A DNA stretch of 64,000 nt, from the NCBI GenBank assembly GCA_002633005.1, contig NMRA01000022.1:555715-619714 (forward strand), read 5' to 3'. Source of the DNA: Phoronis australis. Its lineage: Eukaryota > Phoronida > Phoronidae. A program made the position numbers and the translations under genes. Below, one piece after another: positions 46,113 through 59,923 of this stretch. The stretch's first letter is position 1; each line of letters opens with the position of its first letter. The notes under the pieces were generated by a model, which saw only the letters and a program-made list of their open reading frames with translations, did no database searches and was not told where the DNA came from.

Positions 46113-46118
46113 AATAAA
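46113..46118 (+). terminator. WDR1: probable WDR1 poly(A) signal
   Basis: AATAAA about 610 bp after the WDR1 stop codon, in AT-rich DNA before the R1 copy at 46.4 kb. It is the clearest canonical hexamer downstream on this strand. Confidence 0.5.
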
Positions 46119-46374
46119 TTAAAGCAAACATGTGATTTTCAGGTAATTTTACTGCCATTAGTCACATATGTTGCGTTTGCACAGTAGAATAGAAAATGAC
46201 CGCAGTAATTTCGATTTCCTGTAAAAAAGATCAGACCCTGGACCCAGATGCTCATTCCAATTGCTGAAATGAATGTTTCGTTCAATCTCAGTTCTAAACA
46301 CTTCAACCTTCGGCTATATCACAATACACTACTGTTACAGCACGTCAGCGTCATCCATTTATCTTTTTCGGCCA

Positions 46375-47575
46375 CATATTTATATGTGGACGCATAATGC
46401 CGTCATTTCTGTACGTCCGGTCGTCCATCTGTCCACTGCTCTATCTCCAAAATCCTTTGACGTATGTTCATGAAATGTTGCACACATGATCCTTTCATGG
46501 ATGGAACGGCATGAGCTAACTTTCGGATAGATCCGACTATGTGCTCCCTAGTGGCATTTTCAGTTTTTTACGTTTGCCTCTGTATCTTCAAAGGGCCTCA
46601 ACTGATTGTCATAATATTCGGCATATAGGCATCTGTTAGTGAGATGACGCTATCTTCCTGTTTTCAGATGGATTCGATGTAGTTGGCGCCACCTAGTGGC
46701 CATTCTTACTGTTTCGAGTCTGTTTTTAGCGTCCACCTCTCTGAACCAAACCGCTCTACGTATTATTGTGGAAATTAGCATGTATGTTCTTACTATGATG
46801 AGGACGGCTCATGATGATTTTCCTCCTAGTGGCAGTTTTTTTGCGCCCATGGCTATATCTCATAAACCGTTTGCAGGATCTTTACTAAATTTAGCAAGTG
46901 TATTAATACGATGTCTACCGGTGTGCCCCCTAGTGGCTATTTTAGTTTTTACATTTACCTCTGTCTGTATCTTGAAAGGTCCTTAAACAGATTTTCATCA
47001 AGTTTTGGACTAAAGGCATCTATTAGTGTGATGACGCTATCCTCCTGTTTTTGGAAGGAATCGAGATATTTTGTGCCACCTAGAAGCCATATTTGCTGTC
47101 TTTGAGTTCACCCTCTATCAACCAAACCATTCTAAGATTTCGAAAATTGGGGTATATATTCTCAGTGTGAAAAGAATGGGTGACTTTGACTGCTGTAATG
47201 CCTCCTAGCTTTGTTTTGTTCCCATAGCTTTATCTCTTAAACCCATTGCAGGATCTTTATTAAATTAAATAAGTGTATGTAGATGAAGCCAACAGACTAC
47301 GACTTTTACACGGATCCTACGAACGCTGTGCCCCCTAGTGGCAATTTCATTTTTTTCTGTTTTCTTTTGTTTATCTGAAGTTCCTTGACACATTTTTATG
47401 AAATTTGGTAAATAGCTTTCTAAAGCAATGACATGTTCCTGTTCTTGGATAGATTTGATGTTTTTCGCCATCTAGTGGCCATTTTATGATACAAATAAAC
47501 AACTCTAGAAGCACCCTGTTTGCGGAGCATTTGTGGGCGCATTTCAACGCTCTGCGTTGGTCTTGTTTTAATAAT
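46375..47575 (-). repeat. R1 repeat, apparently full-length copy (1.2 kb)
   Basis: In reverse orientation it contains both family ends: the start (GAGCGTTGAAATGCGCCCAC reading, near 47530-47560) and the 3' terminus (CACATATTTATATGTGGACG at 46373-46392). Boxes of the type CCCCCTAGTGGC or CCACCTAGTGGCC lie at about 46549, 46688, 46828 (decayed), 46925, 47077, 47332 and 47470. It lies between the convergent 3' ends of WDR1 and NSD. Confidence 0.75.
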
Positions 47576-47819
47576 GCATCTGACATACCATACATTGTCG
47601 AGATGAGAACAGTATCGTACCCTCGTCACAATATGTATTTCTTCAATTGGTACTTTTGTCTTGACATTTCCGTACTTGTTCGAATCTCAGTTACTATATC
47701 TTAATATGAAACATATTTTGTCACTTGGCTCACTAGATTTAAAGTAAATACTAATGATCATTGGGGAGGAACTACCTTATGAAAATGCAAATTAACAGAT
47801 AAGTGATTGTTTCACAATC

Positions 47820-49537
47820 TTTATTTTAAACTGATCACGGGCTACATAAAAACAATAGAACACAATGTAGTTCAAAATGTACAATAATTAAACCTGAATT
47901 ATTCTTTACAATTCAACGAGGACGTCTGTTGAACATAATCCTGTACACTTTATACAGCAGGTGGGTCAAGTAAACTTTGGTTCATGCCGCTTTGCAAAGT
48001 ATAATCTTTGCAAGGACGCTGATTAGTCTAAACATTCAACAACCACAAAAGTTATATAAGCTGCCACGAGAAAACTTGAATTGCTGAATGCAAATTGTCC
48101 TGTACACACATTTTGCACAAACAAATTGCAGACGTTCATGTTCTAAACCAAATCTCACCATCACAAAGACTGACGTCCCACACAGCGCTACTCTGGTCAA
48201 ACTTTAGTTGTAAGCAAGATTAAATGAAGTTAGTGTATCTTACAAGACACAACCAATGAACTCTATTTGGTCCACAGTGTTATCCATAATTAGGAAACCC
48301 GATTTGACCTACTTAAGAACCAAAACTAAGGGTTCCACCCCAAAACATGTTTTCTGAGATGACTTTAATCGTGATGATGTCCAATCCTGGGATCAGTTTT
48401 TTACGTTATTGATAATGTGTAATGTTCACAATGTTATTCTACTAACGTTAAGTTTGTTCCTAAGCTGTGAATAACTTGCACTAAGGAGGCTAGCCTCTAA
48501 ACACGTTATTAACTAATCATGAGTATACCAAGCGACAAATATTCACAGAAACACAATAGCTTAGCTTTTGACGTGACTGTTGAACAAAAATAATATTTTA
48601 TCACACTAGACTATTAACAACCATTAGTGTTCTTAACACACACACACACACAAACCATACATCACATTTGTATGTCAAACAGATATTCGCCGACGGCTAA
48701 TCTTAATTTGTAAAACTGAATCCGCAGAACAAACAGTATTGCATCATTACACAAAGCAATTTATTTTCAGGTTCGATAAGCAAACCATTTTACAGTCCAG
48801 AATAATAAAACAAGAATAAGAGATCATAATTATTTTCTAAAAAGCTTCAAAAAAACAACCACATCTACTTTACCAAGTCAACACAAGTTTGCAATAAAAA
48901 CAGGTAACCTTCCAAATCGTTTAAATACGCCAAATAACTTATTAAGATTTTTCCATTTACCTGATATTGCTATCAGTCTCACAAAGGGTGTGGAAGTCTG
49001 AAAATACTATGGACAAACACAGGTTGTTTCACAGAACATGAAATCAGCATGCATATATTTAATACTGTCACCAGTCCAAGAACTTGCATAATTTTAAACA
49101 GAATAAAAAATCACAAAAAACATAATTACTTTTAAAAACAACATAGTCGTGAAAAAGCTCTTCTATGTTGTGAGGATAGAAAACAAAAAGCCGGAGAATG
49201 GATGCCTTACTGTCAATGTTAGGTTTATTTTCACTATGAACAAGACGTGTATTCATGAAAACTCCATCAAAATTCTTGTGTCTATATTGTGGCCTACTCC
49301 ACACATGGAAATGTTTATAGGTTTTGAACAGACAAGTATCTTCAATTTCAACATACATAACAGTCACTGTGACACTACTGAATATGAAGCATTGTGGGTA
49401 ACGTAGTGAGTTTTTTTAATCCTGCCTCTTAATTTTCAGGACAGGGCTATTACGAGAAATGTTCGTTAAAATTACATACTACATACACACCACCAGCCGA
49501 AAGCACTTTTGTAAGACTATTTAGTATTTATGTAAGA
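47820..49537 (-). other. probable NSD 3' UTR
   Basis: An AT-rich 1.7-kb stretch follows the NSD stop codon. A minus-strand AATAAA (TTTATT at 47820-47825) is a candidate poly(A) signal. The open frames here (49068-49406) overlap on both strands and are not recognisable. A (CA)8 run lies at 48637-48652. The exact UTR end cannot be seen from sequence alone. Confidence 0.4.
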
Positions 49538-52500
49538 CTATTTAATATCTATCACAAGGTCTCCCAGTTCATCTTCGCTCTGATCATTATCAAAATCTTT
49601 CAATGATGGCAGCGTAAACGTTTCATTATCAACCTTGACCTCATTAGACATCGTTTGTGGCACCAGCGTACCACCTGACTTTTTACCACCAGATTTTTTC
49701 TTTGCTCTCTCCTTGTCAGCTTTCTTAACCTTTTGTTTCGCCGCAGCTTTATCACTTTTGGGTAATTTCTTCGGTCCTCTTTTTACACCTTCTTTCTTTG
49801 CTCTCTCCTTCACAGGTTTTAGTGTCTTGTTTATTGTTGCTGACTTTTTCGTCGCTTTGCTGACCTTAGCTGATGAGCTCGAAGCCTCACTCTGACTTGC
49901 CGTTTCTTCCGCCTCTGAAGTAGGCGCCGACGATTCAGCACTAGATGAGGACTCAACGACCTTGACCTTCGGTTGTACCTTACCATTCTTGAGTGCCTCA
50001 ATGAGCTCTTCATGTTCAGTACAGTAAGTGTTCTCGCAGCATGTGATGATGTTACCTGAAATTTATGGCAAGTAAAATAGATGCTGAAACTGACCAATAA
50101 AATACAATTATAACAGGCAGGAAATGGCGTTTATATTGCATAAAATTCAACACCATCCTACTCTCAGCTCTGACTGAAAAACTTGAAGCAAACTGCAGTG
50201 TTATAGAGAAGTACATCTCTCCCACTAAATTAAATTCATTTCCTACGTTCGACAGTAGAGGGAGCAACATTTAGTGTCTGGCTTACCTTCCTGATGACTG
50301 GAGCAAAATGAGTTAGGACACTCAACACACTTCAACTTAGCTACCTTGCCACAGTCGTCACAGTGGTGCCATGGACACTCCCATTTACCTGGTGGTGAAA
50401 AGAGACACGTACTATAACAGTTGAGACTGCGTAATGTCATACCTCAGTTTCAATGTAAATTATGATAATAAATGTGATATTCAATGAAGCAGGTTTGAAC
50501 TCAGCCGTGATCGTAACCACTGACTGTGCTAAGTGGAGACCCTGAGTGTAAGACAGCTAAACAGGAAATGATTGATTGTTACCATAGCTCCGAGTTCCCA
50601 TAATGCAACTGAAATGAAAGATGAATAAGATTTGTTTTTAGATAGAAAACCGAATGTACGTATGTTAATAAGCGGGTGTGAATCAATTATGTTGATGTGC
50701 AATAACCGTATATGGGAATATGACAATAATTCCCGGCATTATTAACTTACTTTATTGGGACATAACAATTTTTTGACATTTCAAAACATTAACCAAGATA
50801 TTCTATTATCCGGTAGGACATTAAGTGGGCTTCACTGTATGACACTTTTTGTAGCAGTGCAAATCCAGTTAAAGGTAAATATAATATTGATTGTGAGGAA
50901 AGTCAAAATTGAGAACAATCAAGTTCACAGCTGTGAGGTATTTAGTGTAAAATTAAGAAGTTACAAAGTCTAGCTGTATTGAAAGTGTCTAAAAAGGCTT
51001 ACATGACAACATAAAGTACTTTAAAGATAGCAGTGAAAATAGCTTGGACAGGCGTGCATTCCATAGACACCGAAACCTTGAAAAAACGCAAGATCACACG
51101 AGACTTTGCGAGATATTGCAATGAATCACAAGATAATCACATGTCCACATTAGCTTCTTCTGCAAGATTTTTGCACCTCACGGAACTCAGCCGATCTTTT
51201 ACACTTTTGCCAAAACATCCCAATGACAACAGAAAAGGTTTACCACATATGCACATATTACATAACATACACAGGTACACGCAATTTTGAAATTCACGAA
51301 AGTGACAAACATCAATCATGGTAAAACTCGGATAAGTCGGATCTAACCAGAGAGAGTTTATCAATGTGAGGTGAAATCAGAGTTATTGAAAGGTTGAGCG
51401 CACCAACTAGAACAACAGCACTGTTGAACTTTGTCAGAGTACAAAGAAAATCCAACTAATGCATATTCGATCTATACAAGTTTTACTGAACATCACTTGA
51501 AGAACTGTGCACGTAAAACCAAGTACAGTAATGGGAACAGTAATTGAAACTGAAATGCTCCTTGGAAAAATGGCAAAATGAGCATTTCAGTAAAATTAAC
51601 TCCCAAACTTGGATGTCCCACGAGAACAGAGCATAGACCACATACCATATGGAGGCTTGGTCAGTTTGAGACACTGCAGGTGATATGCCTTCGGACATTT
51701 GGTGCGGTCACACATGACCAGTTCACCACCGTCCCCACAACGAAAGCAATAGTCCTCATGTTCAATCTTGATGCTTGCCTTCATTTTGCGTTTCTTCTTT
51801 TTCTTCTTGTCTTTCATGGCTGCCTCCTGAGCCGCGGCATGTGCAGTCTGAAACAGGGGACATATCTCCTAAGTCAACACAGCGCACTTCAATACAGAAC
51901 ACATTTCACTTTGTCTGCGATACACTAAAATTGCCTCAACAGGGAGTGTTTCAATCATTGATCCAATGAACTCAATAGTTCCTCAAGGATTTACATGCAT
52001 TTTACAACAAATTCAGTCCATCAGACAAACCTCTGCTCAAATAGCTGCGACAATTAAATAATTTTCTTTATCAACACTATCACTAATATTATTACTGTAA
52101 ATAATTTACAACTCAATTTTCTAACACGCCAAAAATCACTGATCGGAAAAGTGACCCAGTGACTTAGCCCATAAATATTGTGTATGTGCACCACTAAGCC
52201 CATGCACAGTATCTGTTCCCATGTTGTGGCCTTTCCATAGCCTGGCCAATGGATTTTAAAATCCGTGCCAAAGTGTTTTTGGAAGCCCTATGGTCATGCC
52301 GTACTCTTTAAACAATTCACCTACTGGAATTAGTGACCAAGCACCTAGTGTCTTTGGCTCAAGCAAAACTACATTTAGAACTACAGCAAGAATATTTCTG
52401 AGTCGATCCACTGAACCGTTTCTCCCTTGCAGTTCGACTCAGTGCTCTACCACTGCAACACAGTTACCTTGGGCCTGACCCCCAAGAAGCCACTACAGTT

Positions 52501-55500
52501 GGCAGCCCCACAGTGACATTCCTTCTTATCATTTCCCAGACAGTCCAGGTTGTAGTTAAATGTAAGCTCAGATCCTGTGAAAGGAAAACAAGTGTGGTTC
52601 AAATTACATCATAAATTACTAAACAGCCAAAACAATTCTAACAGCTGTACTCACATATCCATCATACGACAACTACTGGAAAGCTGTTCAAAAGTGTGAG
52701 AGGTATGTCTTAAATTCTAATTAAGATCAATTATCAGAACTGCACTGTGTGAACGGACGGCTTGTAATACTCACTGGTGGTCTTTAACATTACATCGTAA
52801 GATCTATCATACACAAGATCAGTGACTACCAAGTAAGAGCTACTTCAAGTTTATTGCGAGCTCAAATTATTCTCAACAAAACTAGGAACATATCATTAAT
52901 TGAAAATCTCAAAAGATGCAGCAGTTACAAACCCACCGTCTGTCAAAAACAACCTTTTGATTTTGGTCATTACGTGTTAGAAAAGTGGTCTCAACTCGTT
53001 CCGTTCTCAGACTAAAAGTGATTTCTGGGTTGTGAAGAACTAGCAAGTTTTGTAAGTGTTCAAGACCAGGTTCAATATGTTCACTTGTCACAGCGGGACA
53101 TTTCATACACCAAACACGATCTCAAGTGATGACTAGCCGTTGGTTCTTGAAATGTAAGTCTTAAACCATACTGGAAAGTTCATTATCAAAAAGAAATTAA
53201 TTCTGTTCAACTGGACTACGGTACTTACTAAAAATCCTTAAGCCGTCGGGAGCATCCTGCTCCCTTCTTGATGAATGATGGAATGATTACAATGGCAGGA
53301 CAGGAGGAGCTTCTTACTGAACTCTGACAAAATATGATCTGTAGTAGCATTCCAAGCACTAGACAGAGTAAACCTGCCACCTCCATGTCTATCGAGTGAC
53401 AGATTCACTGCCTTAATGTCCCATCATTCCAACATCAGTTCTTTACAAGTCCAGAACACATTTAGTCTAAATCTAGAGTTATAATTTCTTTGACGAAAGG
53501 AGTGTTTATAACATCTTGGTGAGTTAATAAAGGGATACCAACCTGCTTTGATGTCATCAAGGGCGAACAGACCAACCCGGACATTACCATTCACCGTCCA
53601 CTTTTGAGTCTCGAGGTTTGGTTGACAGCAGTGGTTCATAAATCTTGACCAGTTACCCTTGGGCCCGGCATCAATGATGCTGCGATATGAACAAGAACTT
53701 GAATGAGAAACTTCGCATAACACTATTCGATCAGCACAGATCATTAAGTTCACCAGCGACCAGACACCACAGTTTGGAATGCGCAAAAGGCCTAAAATAA
53801 AGTCCCATGTCTTCCAAACAGGAATACCTTTGAAGCAAGACATTCTGGGCAACAAAACTGACACTTCACTTGAACCACCAACACTCGAGCCTGGGTAATT
53901 AATACCAGGTATCCTAATTTTCAGATTTAAGTTTATGTTTGCAGGCTCGGGAGTTTCAAGTCACAGGCGGTCTGATTTACAACTAGATGGTTGGTTCATA
54001 GCAAGCAATGTGTTTTGTCTAACAATGATTTTCCAATTAATGGGATAACTCCAACTAACACAGTTCCGCCACAATTACTGTAGTTATCAATGCGAAGTCT
54101 CACACGCACAAAGACAACATGGCAAAGGTCCTCTGCATGCATACAACAGCAACTGATTCTCTATGATGCGTTTTGATCATATTTCACTAAAACTGTTGCC
54201 ATATCGAGCCCCATAATCAAAATGGGTCTTGGGCAAGTAAACTAACTGCTGCACACTGCGGTTCATCCACAATATTAAGAGATTAATAGATTACGTCCAT
54301 AGAGACACCAAGCTCCATTCATACAGTTGTCTGATCGATTCAAACTTGCAACGTAGGTGAAGTAGTTGCCCGGTGTTAAGTGTCTTGGTTGACCTCCTTT
54401 GCATAGGTCACGTTGCCATCCACATTCATAGTTGCATGTTTAATTGTTAATTCACATTAGATTTCATAAAACAAAAAATATTTGTGAAATGTTAAGAAGA
54501 ATTTCTTTCGCGTTGTGTGCTTGTTTATCCATAGGACAATATTAGTCCATGGATTATTCAGATAAATATTCATCTGACTGTGAAGTCTACTACCTGCTAG
54601 CGTGACCCGAGTGGCTGGAAAAAATAGCTTAATTGAAACTTTGGAACCGTCCAAATCCTGTAAGTTGTAAGAATTATTGCTTCAGAAGACACGACCTGTG
54701 GAAATTTAAGAACTATTGGAATTTGAATTGAAGTGAGCAAACTACTGGAAAAAATGTACATGTGACCAACAGCAAAATTTAAAATAAATTAAGAGTGTAT
54801 ATACCACTGACTACAGATTATAAACCGGGATAATTCATCTGTAATGACGCAACAAACTTACAGATTTTTATCAATCGTCAACATGTAGAAGTTGTGAACG
54901 TCGTTATCATGGGCTTTCTGTATCCTGTTGCGACATTCTTCTTCATCCACCAGCTCTCCACAGTACTCGTTGACAAACTGACCCTGTTAATGACATAAGT
55001 CAAACACTCTCTCGTGCACTGTAGGATACCATGTATTGCATGCAGTGTATTGAAATTGACCCTTTGTTCTACTGGACTGGTGACTTGAAAACTGATTAAC
55101 AACAGCTGAGGGTTGTAAGATCGTGAACTATAGTTAAATTCAATTAAGTTGCATTATTCTCTGTTGATTTCTGATGGCCGCACACCTAATTCAGTTACAC
55201 AAGTGTGTGGCATGAGAAATCAACAGAGGACAGTGACACCTACAGCCCCACGAGGTTTAAAGTGACTTGAAAAGGGAACTAACAACACAATACCAAAAAC
55301 AGTAGACTACTTCAACAGTAGACCTTTTCCAATGCTACAGACAAGGACGTTTTCGAATCCAAACTCAGATCACAAATCGGAAGAAAAACCACAGTTGGAA
55401 ACAAAACAAGTCTCGTCCTCAATTTAACGGCTTAAACAGTGAACTCTTTTACTTACAGAGAGTACCATGTCTTTCACTAAGAGAGAGCACCATGTGTTTA

Positions 55501-58500
55501 CCTCAACTGACAAGATCCTCTACACAACTGGTTCAAAACCCACATGTAGCCTCCAGACAGATACACACATCACTCAATACAATTATATTCTTGTTCCCAG
55601 TGACTACTTTGAAAAGCGAACTCTGATTCCTGTAAAAGTACCTTTTTAATGTCGACCTTGGTCCTCAGTCCCCACCCCCTTTCTTTGGTCTTGAACGGCT
55701 CTGAGTCGGGGTATTCCCTCTTGGTAAATCTCTGGTTCTGACACTTGTCGCCTGCAGGGCACATGACTGGGTGACACTCATACATCAACATACGATTTAA
55801 ACAGTCTGTGTCTGACGAGCAGGGGTTCTCCTGTGATAACTTGCACTCACAGCGTGGAATGGCTGACAAATCAGGCTTGTTTAGCACAACGTTGCCATAA
55901 GGAACATTAACCTGTGAGAAATCAAAACGTTTTAGAGACTACTTTCGACACCCAATTAAAAAATTTCAAGACCAACACGTGACAAAATGTTATTAATCCC
56001 TTTCTAATTGTAATCTTATTCTTAGGAACATTCATCTCCGAAATTCCACTCTGTACATGATTGCCAAAGCAGACATCCCACAATGCAAAGTCACGTAAGC
56101 CCGTTTCTCATTGGTCAGTCATTCAAAAACTAACTACAACTGACCGTCATCATACATTGGAATTCAGGATACATCTTGTTGGTTGGATCTTGTTCTCTAG
56201 ATTATTTCTGTCACCTACCAGCTTTCTGCCTGAACCTTCGCCCATATGGCACTTCAAAACGTGAATACTTTTTACTTTGAGCTGATTTTCGTTACAGAGA
56301 AATGAATATTCAAAATCCAAAACATTTTAAAATCAGTACATAGTGACTTTTAGGCATTAAAGTACGTCAAATACGATTAAATCGATAACAGTGAGAAGTC
56401 TTGGCATTCTGTCTCATCTCAACTCCAAGTACAAAAAATATGAGTATACAAACATTGATCCAGGTGTTACTTATGCTGGCAATCCAAGCCCTCACCAACA
56501 CAACCAAGCACTAGCAGTCCTGAGTTATCACACACTACTTAACAAACTTGATCAATAATTATAACCAAACTTACCATGACCAAGTTGATCAAAACCGGAC
56601 ACTCCAAGCTACCATGTCTGAGTTGATCGATCAACATAACTGGACACTCCAAGCTACCATGTCCGAGTTGATCGTTCAACATAACTAAACACTTGTACCT
56701 GTAAGTTACCTTGACAAACTTGAAAGGTGCAGGTTTCTTGTCCGACTTCTCCAGCTCCAGCAGTTTACGGTCATCCTTCATTCTTCGCCACACTTTGTAC
56801 GCCTCTGTAGCTTCTTGGACACCTGGGGGTAAAGACCAGTTCTAGTGCACTTGTGTACATGCGTGGATTTAAGCCACACATCTATTTATGAAACTGAACC
56901 TATATCTAGAATTCAGCAAATGCACATGTGTGCAAAGCACTTGAGCAAACAACAAATAAGGAGATTTTATCAACTTTCCATTACAATTACAAGGGATACA
57001 AGACACATAGAGAATACACAACTAAAGATCAGCAGAAATTATGGAGATATCTGCCTGCATGAGCCCATGCACTACTTGAGCAAAAATGTAAGAAAAAACA
57101 TATGATTAAATCTCGCCAATTTCGGACAAAACTAACTGCCAAAATTGGCCATTTTCCAGTTTTCAAATGTGAATGACCAGTTATTTTAGCTATGGTAACA
57201 GAACCTGAAAACAGTAAAGCATTGATTCGATGGTATTTAACTTTAAAGAAGAAATGAGAAAATAAAATTTTACAGATCCGGTATGTGTCCTAAATTGGCG
57301 ATATTTTACCGTAAATTTTGGAAATATGCCCAGGCCTAAAACCATGCAGACATACAGACACTAAAAGTTAATTCTAATTTACTCACTGAGTAGTCTGAAT
57401 CAGCACACATTTCAAAAAAGACTTTTCAAACTGCCAAATCTAAATCCCGGTCAAAAAAATCTGCCTTTTCCACACTACAAAATCCTTAAACTGAGCTGCT
57501 GAATCATGACCATGAACAATTAAAACAGCTTTTGGAACTTGGAGTCAAACATCCAAACCACGACACAATTACATAAAGCGGGGAGAGTTTGGTTCAGTGT
57601 GTGTCCTCTAAGCAGGGCACAACTTGGCCCTGTCTTCACTTACCCAGTTTGAAGACCTTTGCGATGCCCTTGGAATTCGCAGACTCATTGCTTCCTTTGT
57701 CTCCCTCTTGGAAATGGAATACTCTGTTTTTGGAAACAACAAATTGATAACATAGGAAGTGAAGTAAACGAGCGCAATTTGTACAGTTCAAGCTGTAAAA
57801 CAATGCAGGTAAGTGCAGCAATATCTCTAGCCAATCCAAGCACAAAGACTATCTCACTACGATTAACTCTGAAACGAGTAGTGTAAAACACACTTAAACA
57901 AGTATGCTAAAACCTCACCAATTTCAGATAAAATAATTCCTTAAATGACCCTCCTTTCACTTGTTATGAGTTCCCACAATTTCAGAAAACAATGTCCGTT
58001 CGTAGCTACGGTACAGAACTCGTACAAAGGAAAGCATTGCTTAGATGCTGCCTAGTGTTCAAGGAAAATTGAAAAAATAAAATTCCACTAGTGGGCTATA
58101 TTGTGTCCTAAATTGGTGAGTTTTTACCGCAGTCTAGACACCAACATAAACTGAACAGTAAAGTCTGAAAATATCTGAAGTCTCAAAACTAACACATTTC
58201 AGAGTTTATCAAAGCTGCAAAGCTGATATGAAGAGCTTAAAAGCAGACGTTACAATCAACAACAGTACTGCTTTGTAAAATTTTGGCATAAGCTTTCAAT
58301 TCTGCCTGGGTTTATCAAACAAATGTGGAAAAGTTATTTTGTTACGGCTTATCTACAGTGCATTTCTTCAAACAGAACATTATACTACATACACAACACA
58401 CAATACCTAGTGATCCAACTCAAAGGCACAAGCTTACCTTGCTTGATGAGTCCAAAAGTAGTCGTGAGAGCCAAAGAAACGGACGGGGAACTCGCCCACT

Positions 58501-59923
58501 TGGTGGGGTTTCTCCTGGATGTTGAGGGGTACGTTCTCTGGGTGACACACCTCACCTGGCCACCACCTGATACAGGAAGATGAAACGGAAGAATATACAG
58601 ACAGGATAGGAATGGATAAAGGAGATCTATGTTGACTGAACAAGCTAGCCGAATGGTTGAAAATACTTGGGTGATTTCACTACCATAACTTCATAGTTAA
58701 ATCTAGTATAGGAGAACCTTGTAATGGTACATAATGAGTACTAAGTAATGCATACGAAATACATCAGAACATGCGTAGGCACATACGGGAAATGTGTTCA
58801 TGTTAGGTCTTAAGTCTTCTCTTATTTAGCACGCAATATGGCAGACGACAAATTCTTCAATTCCACCAAATATATAAGAAACTTTATACCTACTACTAGC
58901 ATAGTTTGTACTGTGTAGGTGTCATAAAACAGCATTGTTTAGCTGATTTGTACTGTGTAGATGTCATAAAACAGCAGTGTTTAGTTTGTTGTACTGTATA
59001 GATGTCATAAAACAGCAACATTTAGCTTGTTGTACTGTGTAGATGTCATAAAACTGCAGTGTTTAGCTGGTTTGTACTGCGTTGATGTCACAAAACAGCA
59101 ACATTTAGCTTGTTGTACTGTGTAGATGTCATAAAACTGCAGTGTTTAGCTGGTTTGTGCTGCGTAGATGTCATAAAACAGCAATGTTTAGCTTGTTGTA
59201 CTGAGTAGGTGTCATAAAACTGCAGTGTTTAGCTGGTTTGTACTGTGTAGATGTCATAAAACAGCAACGTTTAGCTTGTTGTACTGTGTAGATGTCATAA
59301 AACTGCAGTATTTAGCTGGTTTGTACTGTGTAGATGTCATAAAACAACATTTGATTAAGTTTATAGTATTTGCACCAAGGTAACCAAGCTAAGAAAAAAA
59401 TGAAAAATATCGAAATGTGCGAAATTAGTGAAGAATTACTATAAACAGAATTTGCAAGGAGTTAAAGCAGTGACAAGTCACGACACCTGGTGTGCATTCC
59501 ACAAGGCTTTTAGTAGGTTTGGCGATTCATATGCGAGATTTTGCCCTGCACTTGAAGCAAATCACTAGCGCTCACCAGCTTACAATATTGACTGATGAGT
59601 GTCACTGAACAGTCCCCATGTCCTTATGCAGCCACTTTACCATCCAGAAACTATTGAGCGTAAACACCAATAGAAACTGTATTTTATTGGAATGTGGAAA
59701 CCTTTTGACATTTTGGTGATCAACTAATGACGTTAAGTTATTTCTTCACACCAGCAAATACCTCACCTGTAGTTGCCTAGTTTGACCCAGATGATATCTC
59801 CATAGAGAGGTTTCTTGCCGATACGGCAATCGGGGCAGTACCACGTTCCGTCCGGGAAGTCGATTTTAAGACATTCCGCATGGAATGCTGCAGGACAACT
59901 CTCACAACACAGCAAAGTACCAC
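49538..59923 (-). CDS. NSD: NSD-family histone H3K36 methyltransferase, 3' part (11 exons)
   Basis: Exons (minus): 59923-59767, 58566-58438, 57723-57644, 56822-56710, 55911-55642, 54983-54862, 53679-53543, 52574-52468, 51847-51646, 50388-50287 and 50055-49538. All have GT-AG borders and consistent phases, giving about 644 aa. Order: end of a PHD finger ([17 protein letters not shown]); PWWP ([12 protein letters not shown] then WWPGEV); AWS zinc region ([20 protein letters not shown]); SET ([46 protein letters not shown]); post-SET ([11 protein letters not shown]); PHD plus C5HCH ([35 protein letters not shown]); then a Lys-rich tail ending DLVIDIK. This is the NSD1/2/3 architecture; the nuclear enzyme dimethylates H3K36. 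The upstream part (first PWWP and PHDs) lies beyond the window. The position after NHCCQPN is Leu rather than the usual Cys. Confidence 0.95.
56550..56692 (+). repeat. 45-bp tandem repeat in an NSD intron
   Basis: Two clear units and a partial third with GGACACTCCAAGCTACCATG (56597 and 56642) followed by GAGTTGATCG. It sits 18 bp or more from the donor of exon 56710-56822. Confidence 0.8.
57107..57308. mobile_element. TA-flanked MITE, 202 bp
   Basis: The left end TAAATCTCGCCAATTTCGG and the right end AAATTGGCGATATTTTA are inverted repeats. Both show a matching T-to-G change relative to the other copies (CGCC/GGCG instead of CACC/GGTG), so this is a subfamily with co-varying ends. It lies in an NSD intron. 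Confidence 0.75.
57908..58126. mobile_element. TA-flanked MITE, 219 bp
   Basis: Ends TAAAACCTCACCAATTTCAG and AAATTGGTGAGTTTTTA. Same family as 28831-29060. It lies in an NSD intron, 600 bp from the previous copy. Confidence 0.75.
58905..59345 (+). repeat. minisatellite, about 40-bp units in a two-unit higher order
   Basis: Units of GTACTGTGTAGATGTCATAA followed by AAC(A/T)GCA... and TTTAGCT(G/T)GTT alternate between two forms (acagcaa..tttagcttgtt and actgcag..tttagctggtt), giving an 80-bp super-period. The same array reappears at 62121-62445 after the assembly gap. Confidence 0.9.

Noticed and set aside
49068-49406. Overlapping open frames on both strands downstream of the NSD stop
   Set aside because: They lie in the probable 3' UTR and have no recognisable content.
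52410-52465. Minus-strand GTGGTAGAGCACTGAGTCGAACTG-like text resembling a tRNA A box next to an NSD exon donor
   Set aside because: No B box at the right distance and no fold, so not called a SINE or tRNA.
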